A stretch of DNA of 64,000 nt, from NCBI GenBank assembly GCA_944368925.1, contig CALVXG010000010.1, positions 19,906 to 83,905 on the forward strand, written 5' to 3'. The position numbers and the translations under genes were made by a program. The notes below the pieces were generated by a model that was not told the origin of the DNA, made no database searches, and saw nothing but the letters and a program-made list of their open reading frames with translations. How positions within the stretch are numbered: position 1 is the stretch's first letter; each line of letters opens with the position of its first letter. Below, in pieces: positions 7,292 through 16,139 of this stretch. The stretch is from an uncultured Clostridia bacterium. Its GTDB lineage: Bacteria; Bacillota; Clostridia; Christensenellales; Borkfalkiaceae.

Positions 7292-8158
7292 ATGGGATTT
7301 TTTTCACGCAGAAAAAAGAAAGATATGCCGCCAGCCACCCCCGAAGCGGACTGCCCCGTCACCCTGCTCGCCGAAGGCGGACGCTATGTGCGCGAGCTTC
7401 TCATCGCCCTGCCGCCCGCCGCGCAGGCGATTTTGCCCGAGCCCGAAGAGGCGGCGGCCGCCTTTCCCCATCTTAAAACGGAAGCAACCGACGCACGGCC
7501 TTGCGGAAACTATGTTTTGTTTGCGGACGCATTCTGCCGCCCTTGTGAACAGGCGGTCGAATTTTTCCGTTCGCTCGCCGAACGGAACGAAGACGTCATC
7601 GTCTTCCCTCTGCACCGACAAAAATACCCGCACCCCGACCCTTCGCAAATTCCGTCTTTCTTTGAAGACGCGTCCGTTTACCGCTTATTCGGGTGCGCGG
7701 TCAGTCTCGGACTTTACGACAGGCTTGCCAAATCGTCCCGTCTTCCGCAGCCCTTTCTCTTTGCCCCCTCTCTTACAGCCGAGACTTTCTTCTTTTCCGA
7801 TCTGTCCCCCTTTTACCGCACCGCGCTCCCCGCGCCGACGGCCGAAAACCTGCGCGCTCTGCTTTCTTTTTTCACCGAAATCAAGGGTACGTTAAACGCT
7901 CCGCAATACAAATACGGGTTTGATTTCCTCTGCGCAAAAATTGTGCAGGCATACGCCCTGCTCGCCCGCCGGAAAGACTGCAACGGTCTGAAAGAACTGG
8001 ACGAGTATTTAAAATCCGATTGCATGGCGCTGCGCGTCGCCGCCGTGCGGCGGGCCCCTTTCGGGTTTATCGAAAGGCTCTCGCGCCGCGGCTTTGAAAC
8101 GACGCCCGCCGCTGCCGCGGGCATCGCCTGGACGCTGTTCAAAGAAAAAACAAAATAG
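7292..8158 (+). CDS. Hypothetical protein with a CxxC motif
   Basis: A 288-residue protein of unknown family. It begins MGFFSRRKKKD, has an Ala/Pro/Leu-rich region, then a CRPC motif (residues about 88-91) within VLFADAFCRPCEQAVEFF, which could be a thioredoxin-like redox site or a metal site. The C-terminal half is helical and ends AAAGIAWTLFKEKTK. There is no signal peptide or clear membrane segment. AAAGGAG lies upstream of the ATG. It is a single-gene unit convergent with the Mg2+ ATPase gene. Confidence 0.65.
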   Translation: MGFFSRRKKKDMPPATPEADCPVTLLAEGGRYVRELLIALPPAAQAILPEPEEAAAAFPHLKTEATDARPCGNYVLFADAFCRPCEQAVEFFRSLAERNEDVIVFPLHRQKYPHPDPSQIPSFFEDASVYRLFGCAVSLGLYDRLAKSSRLPQPFLFAPSLTAETFFFSDLSPFYRTALPAPTAENLRALLSFFTEIKGTLNAPQYKYGFDFLCAKIVQAYALLARRKDCNGLKELDEYLKSDCMALRVAAVRRAPFGFIERLSRRGFETTPAAAAGIAWTLFKEKTK

Positions 8159-8210
8159 CACGTTCCGCCGAACGCTTTTCTCTTTGCGGTTTTATCGGCG
8201 GAAAGAACGG

Positions 8211-8277
8211 CGGCCCGTCGGCGCAATCTGCGCTGACGGGCCGCTTGCATGCGGACGGGCTTTCCCGTCCGCACTTT
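8211..8277. terminator. Tandem hairpins between convergent genes
   Basis: Two strong hairpins: a 15-bp stem (8211-8243, one G-U pair) and a nine-base stem (8251-8272) followed by TTTT at 8274-8277. They sit between the stops at 8158 (+) and 8277 (-) and can serve either strand. Confidence 0.7.
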
Positions 8278-10982
8278 TAAATCAGTTTTCCGTACTTTCT
8301 GACATAGAGTTTTTTGACGAGCGTCGTCAAAAGCATATACGCCGCCACGATGCCCGCAAGCATTGCAAAATAAATCGCGGGCAGAGGGCAGAGCCCGATC
8401 GCCGAGCCGAACGTGAAGGGAACGGCCGTCAAAAACGCGATGCCGCAGAGCGTAAACACCAGCACGGGCAGCGACGCGCGGTTTTTCCCGACGGGAAGAT
8501 GCGGACTGCGGAGCATATAAATGACCAGCGTCTGCGTGAACATCGACTCGATAAACCAACCCGTCTGAAAGAGCGCGATAAACTGCATTTTCAGCGCGCC
8601 GCCGGTAATCGCCGCAAACTGCCCGCCGCATATCGCGGGGCAAATGACAAAAAACAGCAATACGTATGTCAGAATATCAAACAAAGAACTCAAAGGCCCG
8701 AACCGCACCATGAACCGCGTGACCGAACCGCTGTCCCAGACGGACGGCTTTTCCAGCTCGGCCTTTTCCACGTTGTCCCAGGGCATAGCCGTGCAGGAAA
8801 GATCGTACACGAGATTCAAAAGAATGAGCTGAACGGAACGCATGGGCAAAAACGGCAAAAACGCGCTCGCCGCCAGCACCGAAAATACGTTTCCGAAATT
8901 CGAAGACGCCGTGATCTTGATGTACTTCATCATGTTCGCGTACGTCTTTCTGCCTTCCGTCACGCCGTCCGCGACCACCGTCAGATCTTTTTCCAAAAGG
9001 ATCAAGTCCGCCGATTCCTTCGCAATATCCGCCGCCGTGTCCACCGAAATGCCGACATCCGCCGCGCGCATCGCGGGAGCATCGTTGATCCCGTCGCCCA
9101 TATAGCCCACCGTATGCCCGTTTTCGCGCAAAACACGCACGACGCGCTCTTTCTGCGACGGCGAAAGTTTCGCAAAGACCGACGCCTTTTCCGCCGCCTT
9201 CGCAAGTTCTTCGTCGTTGAGCTCTTCCAATTCGCCGCCCAACAGCACCGCCCCGCCGTCCAGTCCGACTTTGCGGCATATGCACGCCGTCACCTTTTCG
9301 TTGTCGCCCGTTAAAATCTTTACCCGCACGCCGAGCGATTTTAACCGCTCCAGCGCGGGCGCCGTGGTCGATTTGGGCGGATCCAAAAACGCAAGGCACC
9401 CGATCAGCACCATTTCGCTCTCGTCCGCCGTGCGCAGCGGCTCGCCTTCCTCCAAGCGCTTTTGCGCTACGGCCAAAACGCGCATGCCCCGCTCGTTCAG
9501 TCCCTCCGAAAGCCGCCGCACGCGCGCCTTGACTTCCTCCATCAGCGAGATCACGGCGCCGTCCACCTCCGCGTAGGCGCACGCGGCAAGCATTTCTTCC
9601 ACGGCGCCTTTGGTGATCAGCTGCACTTTTCCCGCCTTGTCCCGCACCGCCACGCTCATTCTGCGCCGCTCGAAATCAAACGGGATCTCATCGGTTTTGA
9701 CGTAATTTTCCAGCACGTCATCCGAAATTTCGCCCGAATTGCACAGCTCGCGCGTGCGCTCGATCACCGCCGCGTCCATCAGATTTTTGAGGCCCGTCTG
9801 GTAATTGCTGTTGAGAAAAGCATGGCGCAGAACGCGCGCGTCTTCTTTCCCTTCCACGTTCAGATGCAATTCCAGCACCACTTTGTCCTGCGTGAGCGTC
9901 CCCGTTTTGTCCGTGCAGAGTATGTCCATCGAACCGAAATTCTGCACCGCGTTCACGTTCTTTACGACCACTTTTTTGCGCGAAAGCGTCACCGCCCCTT
10001 TGGCAAGGCAGGTCGTCACGATCATGGGCAGCATCTCGGGCGTCAGCCCCACCGCGATGCTCACGGCAAACAGCGCCGCGTCCGGCCAGTCTCCCTTCGT
10101 GATCCCGTTGATCAGAAAAACCACGGGCACCATGAACAGCATAAAACGGATAAGGATATGCGAGACCGACGCGACCCCTTTCTCGAATGCCGTCTTTTCC
10201 GGCTTCTTCGCGAGCGTTTTCGCCGTGCCGCCGAGCACGGTATCCGCCCCCACCGCCAGCACGATCCCCGTTCCGCTCCCGCTCACGACGTTCGTTCCGC
10301 AAAACGCCAGGTTCCGGCAGGACGTGACGGAGGAAAAAGAGGTCAGCGCCGCCGCGGTCTTTTCCTCCGGTACGCTCTCGCCCGTCAACGAAGACTGCGA
10401 CACGAACAGATCTTTTGCCGTCAGTATGCGCAGGTCTGCGGGGATCATATCTCCCGCGGAAAGGCAGACAATGTCCCCCACCGCCAGCTCCGCCGACCCG
10501 ATCTCCTGCCGCTCGCCGCGCAACACGTCGCATTTTGCGGACACCATCGCCGCAAGTTTTGCCGCCGCGTTCGAACTGCGCGTCTCCTGCACGAAACGCA
10601 ACAGGCCCGAAACGCCCACCATGCACGAAATCACGAGCACGGTCATATAATTTTTTTCTCCCGGTGCGGCGAATACGATGTCCGTCAGCACCGAAACCAG
10701 CGCCAGCACAAACAAAATCGCCGTAAAAGGGTTGACAAACGCTGCCGCCAGGCGGCTCAAAATTCCCCGCTTCCCCGCGGCGGGCAATACGTTCTGCCCG
10801 TATCTGAGCCGCATCTGCTCCGCCTGCGCCTGCGTCAGCCCGCTCTGCGGCGTGCCAAGCGTACGGCACACTTCATACGGTTCGGAAAGCGCCGCTTTCT
10901 TCATCCTCGCCTTTGCTTCTTCGGCGCGGATCACGCCCTCCGCAAGCCCCGAAAGAAATCTTCTCTTGAATTTTTTTGCCAT
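8277..10982 (-). CDS. mgtA: Mg2+-translocating P-type ATPase
   Basis: A 901-residue P3B-type ATPase that imports Mg2+ across the cytoplasmic membrane. Visible are SSLTGESVPEEK (actuator), SIAVGLTPEMLPMIVTT (ion-site helix of MgtA/MgtB), the phosphorylation motif DKTGTLT near residue 356, GCLAFLDPPK, LTGDNEKVTACICRKVGL and GDGINDAPAMRAADVGISVD, with about ten membrane helices. The start is ATG 10980-10982 with AAGGAGGT ahead; an in-frame extension to a GTG at 11222 would run through the riboswitch terminator and is rejected. An M-box riboswitch, its terminator and a short leader ORF lie upstream, so expression should rise at low Mg2+. Confidence 0.95.
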   Translation of the reverse strand: MAKKFKRRFLSGLAEGVIRAEEAKARMKKAALSEPYEVCRTLGTPQSGLTQAQAEQMRLRYGQNVLPAAGKRGILSRLAAAFVNPFTAILFVLALVSVLTDIVFAAPGEKNYMTVLVISCMVGVSGLLRFVQETRSSNAAAKLAAMVSAKCDVLRGERQEIGSAELAVGDIVCLSAGDMIPADLRILTAKDLFVSQSSLTGESVPEEKTAAALTSFSSVTSCRNLAFCGTNVVSGSGTGIVLAVGADTVLGGTAKTLAKKPEKTAFEKGVASVSHILIRFMLFMVPVVFLINGITKGDWPDAALFAVSIAVGLTPEMLPMIVTTCLAKGAVTLSRKKVVVKNVNAVQNFGSMDILCTDKTGTLTQDKVVLELHLNVEGKEDARVLRHAFLNSNYQTGLKNLMDAAVIERTRELCNSGEISDDVLENYVKTDEIPFDFERRRMSVAVRDKAGKVQLITKGAVEEMLAACAYAEVDGAVISLMEEVKARVRRLSEGLNERGMRVLAVAQKRLEEGEPLRTADESEMVLIGCLAFLDPPKSTTAPALERLKSLGVRVKILTGDNEKVTACICRKVGLDGGAVLLGGELEELNDEELAKAAEKASVFAKLSPSQKERVVRVLRENGHTVGYMGDGINDAPAMRAADVGISVDTAADIAKESADLILLEKDLTVVADGVTEGRKTYANMMKYIKITASSNFGNVFSVLAASAFLPFLPMRSVQLILLNLVYDLSCTAMPWDNVEKAELEKPSVWDSGSVTRFMVRFGPLSSLFDILTYVLLFFVICPAICGGQFAAITGGALKMQFIALFQTGWFIESMFTQTLVIYMLRSPHLPVGKNRASLPVLVFTLCGIAFLTAVPFTFGSAIGLCPLPAIYFAMLAGIVAAYMLLTTLVKKLYVRKYGKLI

Positions 10983-11025
10983 AATTGCCACCTCCTTCGA
11001 TTCGTCATCGGAGAGGTAGCCGAAG

Positions 11026-11121
11026 TCATCCGAACGGGCGGAGGAATCTGCCGCTTCCGCCGCGCACGCCCGCCGCGCGCCCTGTTCGGTTTTTACTTCG
11101 GCTGCCGCATCCTTCGTCCAT
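11026..11121 (-). CDS. Candidate 31-residue leader peptide upstream of mgtA
   Basis: A short frame starts at ATG 11119-11121 with a textbook ribosome site (AAAAAGGAGG, eight bases before ATG) and ends 43 bases before the mgtA start. It encodes a basic, Gly/Arg-rich peptide ending RFLRPFG. It lies between the M-box terminator and mgtA, the position where enterobacterial mgtA carries the leader peptide MgtL; there is no sequence similarity that I can see. It may be a second regulatory layer or simply a chance frame. Confidence 0.45.
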   Translation of the reverse strand: MDEGCGSRSKNRTGRAAGVRGGSGRFLRPFG

Positions 11122-11174
11122 TTTCCGATCCTCCTTTTTATTACCGAATGTCCGCCCTCGCAGATTTTGCCGTG

Positions 11175-11208
11175 CAAAAAACCGCGCGCCAAACGGCGCG
11201 CGGTTTTT
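11175..11208 (-). terminator. M-box expression-platform terminator
   Basis: A long GC stem (left arm 11181-11190, right arm 11195-11205 in plus coordinates) flanked by A and T runs. On the minus strand it ends in six T residues. It sits directly downstream of the aptamer, so Mg2+ binding should favour termination before mgtA. Confidence 0.85.
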
Positions 11209-11221
11209 CCCGTCTCGTTCA

Positions 11222-11378
11222 CACCGTTTGAGCTTTAACTTTAAGGGGCGGTGAAGCTGTATTATGTCGCGCCTTGTGTTCGACGCAACCTGTTCAGACC
11301 TGCGCACGATGTCTCCATCGCTCTGCGGCAACAGCCCGTATCCCCGTAAGAGCCTTACTTACCGGATATTCGGTTTTC
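11222..11378 (-). promoter_or_regulatory. M-box (ykoK) Mg2+ riboswitch
   Basis: In minus-strand sense the leader shows the conserved M-box blocks in order: GUAAGUAAGGCUCUUAC, GGGAUACGGGCUGUUGCC, then GGUCUGAACAGG, ACAUAAUACAGC and finally GUUAAAGCUC. These match the mgtE/ykoK leader pattern (GGUGAGGCUCC, ACGCUGCUGCC, GGGUCAACAG, AAUGCAGC, GCUAAAGCUC). A consensus promoter precedes it, and a terminator plus an Mg2+ ATPase gene follow, which agrees with the known genetic role of this class. Confidence 0.93.
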
Positions 11379-11384
11379 GCCGTC

Positions 11385-11413
11385 ATTATACTCCCCGAAA
11401 ACGCCTTTGTCAA
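11385..11413 (-). promoter_or_regulatory. Consensus promoter of the mgtA riboswitch
   Basis: A perfect TTGACA (11408-11413 in minus sense) and a perfect TATAAT (11385-11390) with a 17-base spacer; transcription should start near 11378. Confidence 0.92.
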
Positions 11414-11559
11414 GCCCGAAAAGGAAATTTCTTTTCTTTTCGGTATTTTATCACAAAAGCGCCCCGATCCAGCCTTTTCCTTTCTCCTCTTTATCACAAA
11501 CGCGCGGCTTTTCCCTCCACAATTTTACAAAAACGACGATACGTTGGCTTGTTTTTATG

Positions 11560-11601
11560 ACAAAACGCGCCGTGCGGTGATTTTTACACCGCACGGCGCG
11601 T
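11560..11601 (-). terminator. Terminator of the MarR-ABC exporter operon
   Basis: A perfect 15-bp stem (11565-11579 with 11587-11601) with a seven-base loop and TTTTG on the minus-strand exit side. A smaller GC hairpin at 11612-11627 lies nearer the stop at 11651. Confidence 0.8.
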
Positions 11602-11650
11602 CCGTTCGCTTGCCCGCCTGAAGCGGGCCGTTTTGTTCTTTTTAAGATTC

Positions 11651-14359
11651 TTATTCCGTACGCAACGCGATGACGGGGTCGCGCTTTGCCGCCGCCGACG
11701 CAGGCAAAAGTCCGGAAATCAGCGTCAGCACGACGCTGATCACGACCATGATCAGAGCCGCATACCACGTCAGCGCCGCAAGCCCTGCGATGCCCGTCAA
11801 AGGCGTCAAAATCGCGTTGATCAGCAGCTGCAACAAGTACGCCACGATGGTGCCGATCAGACCCGCACAGAAGCCGATAATGAACGTCTCCGCGTTGAAC
11901 ATGTGCTTGATATCTTTTTTGCGCGCGCCGATCGACCGCAAAATACCGATCTCTTTCGTGCGCTCCACCACCGACACATACGTGATCACGCCGATCATGA
12001 CCGTCGAAACCACCAGCGATATGCCCGTAAACGCAATCAGCACATACGTGATCGCATCGAGTATGGTCTGCATCAGGCTCATCAGAACGCCCACCGTATC
12101 GGTGTATTTGACCTCCGAAGGGCCGTCATAGCCGTCATAGTTCCCGTTTGCATTGAAATACGCATCCCGCGCCGCGTTTACCGCATCGTTCCAGCCGTCC
12201 AGATAGGTTAGGATGCTGTCCTTCGTGTCAAAATCCCGCGCGTATATGCTCACCGTGTTGGGCGCAGAGTTCCCGCCGAGCAGTCGTATCAGCCCCGACG
12301 TGCCCTCGACGCTTTCTTTGGAAAAGACCCGCTCCGCCTGCACAGGCACGCCCATCGCTTCGCCGATCAGCTTGTTGTACAGCGGCGTGTACCCGGCCAG
12401 CGTATCGATCTCCGCCGTCGGATTCTCTTTCAGATATTGCACAATGCCCGACTCCGCATTGCGCTCCATATACTCCTGCAAAAGCTGTTCGGTGAGATTC
12501 AACCCCTCGCTGAGACAGCCGTACGTCAGCCCGTCTTTCAGACGAAGAATTCCGACCACCTTGATCTCCGTTCCCTTGTCCGTCGGCTTTTGCGAAAGTT
12601 CGTTGTAGGCCGTGTAATCATAACGGAATGTCCCGCCCGTTGACTGCGAAAATACTTCGTCGTTGTCGTAAAGCGTGAACGTCTTGTTCAGAATTTCTTC
12701 GAAAGGAATCGACATAATGTCGTTCCCTTCCAAACCGCTCTGGAACAATCCGAGGAAGTTCTCTTCGTCCAGATACCCCAGCTGCGCCATCGTCAGGTCG
12801 ATCACGTCGTTGCTCGTACCCACAACCAGCACCGCCTCGTCGGACGCTTTCGGGAATTCCCCGAATACGTCGTACTGCGAAAGAATGTAGTCCCCGTAGC
12901 CTTCACCCGTCACGTCGCCCGTTCCCGGCATAAAATTCACAACGTCCGTAAAATAATCCACAAACCGCGTCAGCGAACCGTACTGCGTCTGCGTACTCGT
13001 CAGAATCGTCGTGTAATACGCGCGCAGCTCCGCCAACGAGATGTGATAATCAAGATACGTCGGCTCTCCCATCCCCATTCCGGAACTTACCGTCGTCGAT
13101 CCGATCCGAAGATCCGTAAACAGGTTCCTCGTCAGCGATAACCCGTATCCGTATGTGATCGCATTGTAATACTCTTGCGGCATCGATTCGATATAATTCA
13201 GATAACTGACTTTCTTTCCCCCGATGTCCGCTACGTTGTCCGCACTCAGATCGTTCGACGTTGTCATGCCCTGCGCAAGCTGCGTCAGAAAAGAGTTGAT
13301 ATAGACCTTGTCTCCCAGATTCTCACCGATGTCCAGCTTCGTCCCGCCGCCCATAAAACTCGTCATCGCCTGCGTCAGATCCAGCGACGTCTCGTTGATC
13401 TCGATCGGATAATAGGACAACATATCCTCTTCCGTCTTTCTTATATAATTGTTGAATCCGTTCGAAAGCGCCAGCACAAGACATACGCTGATAATCCCGA
13501 TGCTCCCCGCTATCGACGTGATCAGCGTCCTGCCCTTCTTCGTCAGAAGATTCCGCCCGCTGAGTCTGAGCGCCGTAAACAAGCTCATGCTCGTCTTCGC
13601 TTTCTTCTTCCCTTTTACAGGCTTTTTCTCCGCTTCGCCGCCCGTCTCGCCGCCTTCCTCTTTCTCCGCATCGTAAGGATTCGAATCGGAAACCACCGTC
13701 CCGTCTTTCAGCTCCACGATCCTCGACGAATACTGCCGCGCCAGCTCCGGGTTGTGCGTCACCATGATCACCAGCCGCTCGCCCGCAATCTCTTTGATCA
13801 GATCCATGATCTGCACGCTCGTCTTCGTATCCAACGCGCCCGTCGGCTCGTCCGCCAAAAGTATCTCGGGATTGTTCACCAGCGCACGCGCAATCGCAAC
13901 CCTCTGCATCTGCCCGCCCGATAATTGATTGGGTTTTTTGTTCAGCTCCGCGCCCAGCCCCACGCGCCGCAAGGCTTCCTCCGCACGCTGCCGCCGCTCC
14001 TGCAACGATACACCCGACAGCGTCAGCGCCAATTCTACGTTCCCCAATACCGTCTGGTGCGGGATCAGATTGTAAGACTGAAATACAAATCCGATGCTGT
14101 GATTGCGGTATGCGTCCCAGTCCCCGTCTTTATAATGCTTCGTCGATACTCCCTTGATCACCAGATCGCCCGACGTGTATTTGTCCAAACCGCCGATAAT
14201 GTTCAAAAGCGTCGTCTTGCCGCACCCCGACGCCCCCAGTATCGATACAAATTCCTTCTTCCGAAAACTCAGACTGATCCCCTTGAGTGCATGCACCACC
14301 GAATCCGCTACTTTGTAGTCTTTCGTAATTTTATCAAGTTTCAATATCGCCTGCGCCAT
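11651..14359 (-). CDS. MacB-like ABC exporter, fused ATPase and permease
   Basis: A 902-residue fusion. The N-terminal ATPase has Walker A GASGCGKTT (about 42-50), Q-loop FVFQSYNLIP, signature LSGGQMQRVAIARAL and Walker B LLADEPTGALD. After a Lys/Glu-rich linker (about 235-260) comes a MacB-type permease: one membrane helix (SIAGSIGIISVCLVLALS), a large extracellular domain of roughly 400 residues, and three C-terminal helices ending in FtsX-like EIGILRSIGARKKDI and SGLLPASAAAKRDPVIALRTE. Such proteins export or resist antimicrobial peptides or move lipoproteins by mechanotransmission. ATG 14357-14359 is preferred to the codon three triplets earlier because of spacing from GGGAG. It follows a MarR gene by 55 bases. 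Confidence 0.9.
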   Translation of the reverse strand: MAQAILKLDKITKDYKVADSVVHALKGISLSFRKKEFVSILGASGCGKTTLLNIIGGLDKYTSGDLVIKGVSTKHYKDGDWDAYRNHSIGFVFQSYNLIPHQTVLGNVELALTLSGVSLQERRQRAEEALRRVGLGAELNKKPNQLSGGQMQRVAIARALVNNPEILLADEPTGALDTKTSVQIMDLIKEIAGERLVIMVTHNPELARQYSSRIVELKDGTVVSDSNPYDAEKEEGGETGGEAEKKPVKGKKKAKTSMSLFTALRLSGRNLLTKKGRTLITSIAGSIGIISVCLVLALSNGFNNYIRKTEEDMLSYYPIEINETSLDLTQAMTSFMGGGTKLDIGENLGDKVYINSFLTQLAQGMTTSNDLSADNVADIGGKKVSYLNYIESMPQEYYNAITYGYGLSLTRNLFTDLRIGSTTVSSGMGMGEPTYLDYHISLAELRAYYTTILTSTQTQYGSLTRFVDYFTDVVNFMPGTGDVTGEGYGDYILSQYDVFGEFPKASDEAVLVVGTSNDVIDLTMAQLGYLDEENFLGLFQSGLEGNDIMSIPFEEILNKTFTLYDNDEVFSQSTGGTFRYDYTAYNELSQKPTDKGTEIKVVGILRLKDGLTYGCLSEGLNLTEQLLQEYMERNAESGIVQYLKENPTAEIDTLAGYTPLYNKLIGEAMGVPVQAERVFSKESVEGTSGLIRLLGGNSAPNTVSIYARDFDTKDSILTYLDGWNDAVNAARDAYFNANGNYDGYDGPSEVKYTDTVGVLMSLMQTILDAITYVLIAFTGISLVVSTVMIGVITYVSVVERTKEIGILRSIGARKKDIKHMFNAETFIIGFCAGLIGTIVAYLLQLLINAILTPLTGIAGLAALTWYAALIMVVISVVLTLISGLLPASAAAKRDPVIALRTE

Positions 14360-14414
14360 ACATTCCATTCTCCCAAATTATTTCACTGTGTTGTCTAAGC
14401 TCTTTTTTCCTGTC

Positions 14415-14876
14415 TTATACGCGCTCCGCTTGCGGCATCTCCCGCAACACCTCTCCGCATACGTCCAGGAATTCATTCGCACTCGTCAGAAAATTTCCGA
14501 TCTTTTCCTCGCCCAACTTCTCCAGAATCTTTCGCAAAAACAGATTCACCCGCTCCTTCATCCGATCATAAATACCCTGCGCCTTCTCGCTCAGCTCTAT
14601 ATACGCAATCTTTCTGTCCGTCTTGTCCGGCACCCTGCATACGATCTCCCGCTCTTCCAGCTTGTTCACCATCTGCGATACCGCCGACCGCGTGATCCCC
14701 AACGTGTTCGCCAACCTGCTCGATATCAGCCGCTTGCCCGATTCCTTCGCCAATACGATCTCCCGCATCATCTGCATCTCCGTATTGTTGAGCGGCAGCT
14801 CTTCGTCAAATATCTTTACATCTTCCAAACGCTTGTTAATATGGTAAATCTCCCGTAAAAAAGCACTCGCTTCCAT
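14415..14876 (-). CDS. MarR family transcriptional regulator
   Basis: A 153-residue winged-helix repressor: helix-turn-helix SSRLANTLGITRSAVSQMVNKLEEREIVCRV with wing DKTDRKIAYIELSEKA. It has AAGGAGGG before the ATG. It is the first gene of the operon with the MacB-like exporter, a common arrangement in which the repressor senses the toxic substrate. Palindromic AT-rich sites that overlap its own transcription start suggest autoregulation. Confidence 0.9.
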   Translation of the reverse strand: MEASAFLREIYHINKRLEDVKIFDEELPLNNTEMQMMREIVLAKESGKRLISSRLANTLGITRSAVSQMVNKLEEREIVCRVPDKTDRKIAYIELSEKAQGIYDRMKERVNLFLRKILEKLGEEKIGNFLTSANEFLDVCGEVLREMPQAERV

Positions 14877-14887
14877 AGCTCCCTCCT

Positions 14888-14912
14888 TTTTAACGTTAAG
14901 TTCTTAATTGTT
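14888..14912 (-). promoter_or_regulatory. Putative MarR operator
   Basis: The stretch holds two imperfect mirror half-sites: TTAACGTTAAG and CTTAATTGTTAA. It lies between the -10 box and the ribosome site and covers the predicted transcription start near 14908, the usual position of a MarR autorepression site. Confidence 0.6.
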
Positions 14913-14914
14913 AA

Positions 14915-14943
14915 ATATTTTAGCCAACCTCTTAACAAAAGTC
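14915..14943 (-). promoter_or_regulatory. Promoter of the MarR-exporter operon
   Basis: On the minus strand: TTGACT (14938-14943), a 17-base spacer, and TAAAAT (14915-14920). Confidence 0.75.
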
Positions 14944-15046
14944 AATCGTTCGGATATGCCTTTTGAAAGAATTTCACCACAATATCATCTTTTCACAAAC
15001 CCATGATATTTTCTTCTGTTTCCCGCCCCTATCGTATAAAATGAAC

Positions 15047-15070
15047 GGCGGAAAGCTCCCGCTTTCCGCC
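15047..15070 (-). terminator. Hairpin after the NYN operon
   Basis: The stem GGCGGAAAGC / GCTTTCCGCC has a four-base loop. It lies 36 bases after the stop at 15106; the T tract is interrupted, so termination is probable rather than certain. Confidence 0.55.
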
Positions 15071-15105
15071 GCCTCTTTGCGTAAGATTCTTCGTTCTTGA
15101 CTTCA

Positions 15106-15291
15106 TTACCAATCCTGCTTTTTCAAAGACTTGCTCTTTACATCGTCGTAATACGCAAAATACTTTTCTTTGAAAGACTTCTTCCCTTCCTGCTTCTTCA
15201 TCAGATCCTGCAGCTCCTCGGGAGTAAAATCCGAAAAGTCCGCCTCTCCGTCATACGATGAAAAAAATTTGTAGAGATCCGCTTCCGACAT
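15106..15291 (-). CDS. Small acidic/basic hypothetical protein
   Basis: A 61-residue soluble protein, unrecognised. It is acidic in its first half (SEADLYKFFSSYDGEADFSDFTPEELQDLM) and Lys-rich in its second (KKQEGKKSFKEKYFAYYDDVKSKSLKKQDW). A purine-rich ribosome site precedes the ATG, 14 bases after the NYN gene stop, so it is co-transcribed. The bipolar charge suggests a small binding partner, which is inference only. Confidence 0.6.
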   Translation of the reverse strand: MSEADLYKFFSSYDGEADFSDFTPEELQDLMKKQEGKKSFKEKYFAYYDDVKSKSLKKQDW

Positions 15292-15305
15292 CCTTCCGCC
15301 TCCCG

Positions 15306-16079
15306 TTATTTCTTTTCCCTGCGGTATAAATACATCGTCGTCCCCGCTGCATCCGTCCCGATGCTGTACTTTTTAAGATACGGCGTCAGCTTCTCCATCA
15401 GCTTCTTGAATGAGTTGCACCCGAAATTCTTCGGTATAAAATCTGAATATTTCTGCTTCATCTCCGAAGAAATCTGCGCATAAAACGCCTTGCCGTTGTT
15501 GTCGATCATGCGATCAATGATATTGTGCAGATCACTCTTGCGCTTGTTGTCCAGTATTTCCGCCTCCGCAGGCACCGTCTGCTGCAGCGCAGGCTGCACC
15601 GCCTTCACCTTCGGATTCTGCACCTTCCTCGCTTCCTGCTTCTGCTCTGCCCCCGCATCGAGATAAATAAATTCGTTGAACGCGTTCACAAAACTCTGGT
15701 TTACGTTCCGTCCGCCCATCCCGATCACCGTCTTGTCCCGCTCGCGAAGCTCACGCACCAGCCGCGTATAGTCCGAATCTCCCGCCGCAATGCAAAATAC
15801 ATCCACGTCTTTCTCAAACAAGATGATCAGCGCCTGAATGATCAGCGCTATGTCGATCGTGTTCTTCCGCGGCTGCACCTCGAACTGCTGCACCGCCGTC
15901 ATCGAATAACGGTTTACTTCCTCTTTCCATCCCTTAACCGACGCCTTCGACCAGTCCGCAAAAATCCGCTTGACAATTATGTTCCCGTAATTGGACGCTT
16001 CATCAAAAATCTGCTTGGCATTCCCCGCCGATACGTTCTCCGCATCGATCAGCACTGCCACATTGTTCACCTTTTCCAT
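15306..16079 (-). CDS. NYN-domain protein with C-terminal LOTUS/OST-HTH domain
   Basis: A 257-residue LabA/MARF1-like protein. The N-terminal NYN (PIN-like) nuclease fold shows VAVLIDAENVS (first Asp, residues 7-17), NTIDIALIIQAL (second acidic patch) and IAAGDSDYTRLVRELRERDKTVIGMG (third, catalytic-type Asp residues). After a Gln/Ala/Pro linker, residues about 178-255 form an OST-HTH-like module (NIIDRMIDNNGKAFYAQISSEM...GCNSFKKLMEKL). The combination is typical of RNA-binding or RNA-cleaving proteins; the target is unknown. It has a perfect promoter 32 bases upstream. Confidence 0.85.
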   Translation of the reverse strand: MEKVNNVAVLIDAENVSAGNAKQIFDEASNYGNIIVKRIFADWSKASVKGWKEEVNRYSMTAVQQFEVQPRKNTIDIALIIQALIILFEKDVDVFCIAAGDSDYTRLVRELRERDKTVIGMGGRNVNQSFVNAFNEFIYLDAGAEQKQEARKVQNPKVKAVQPALQQTVPAEAEILDNKRKSDLHNIIDRMIDNNGKAFYAQISSEMKQKYSDFIPKNFGCNSFKKLMEKLTPYLKKYSIGTDAAGTTMYLYRREKK

Positions 16080-16110
16080 ATATCCGTCCCCTTTTCTCCC
16101 CTTTTTCTAT

Positions 16111-16139
16111 ATTATACCGAATTTCAGATTTTGTGTCAA
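16111..16139 (-). promoter_or_regulatory. Promoter of the NYN gene
   Basis: A perfect TTGACA (16134-16139, minus sense) and a perfect TATAAT (16111-16116) with 17 bases between. Confidence 0.9.

Noticed and set aside
10983-11222. 80-residue N-terminal extension of MgtA from GTG 11222
   Set aside because: It would translate the riboswitch terminator; the ATG at 10982 has a far better ribosome site and matches the family start.
9462-11231. 589-codon plus-strand frame opposite mgtA
   Set aside because: Arg/His-rich translation antisense to an unmistakable P-type ATPase and its riboswitch; no start signal.
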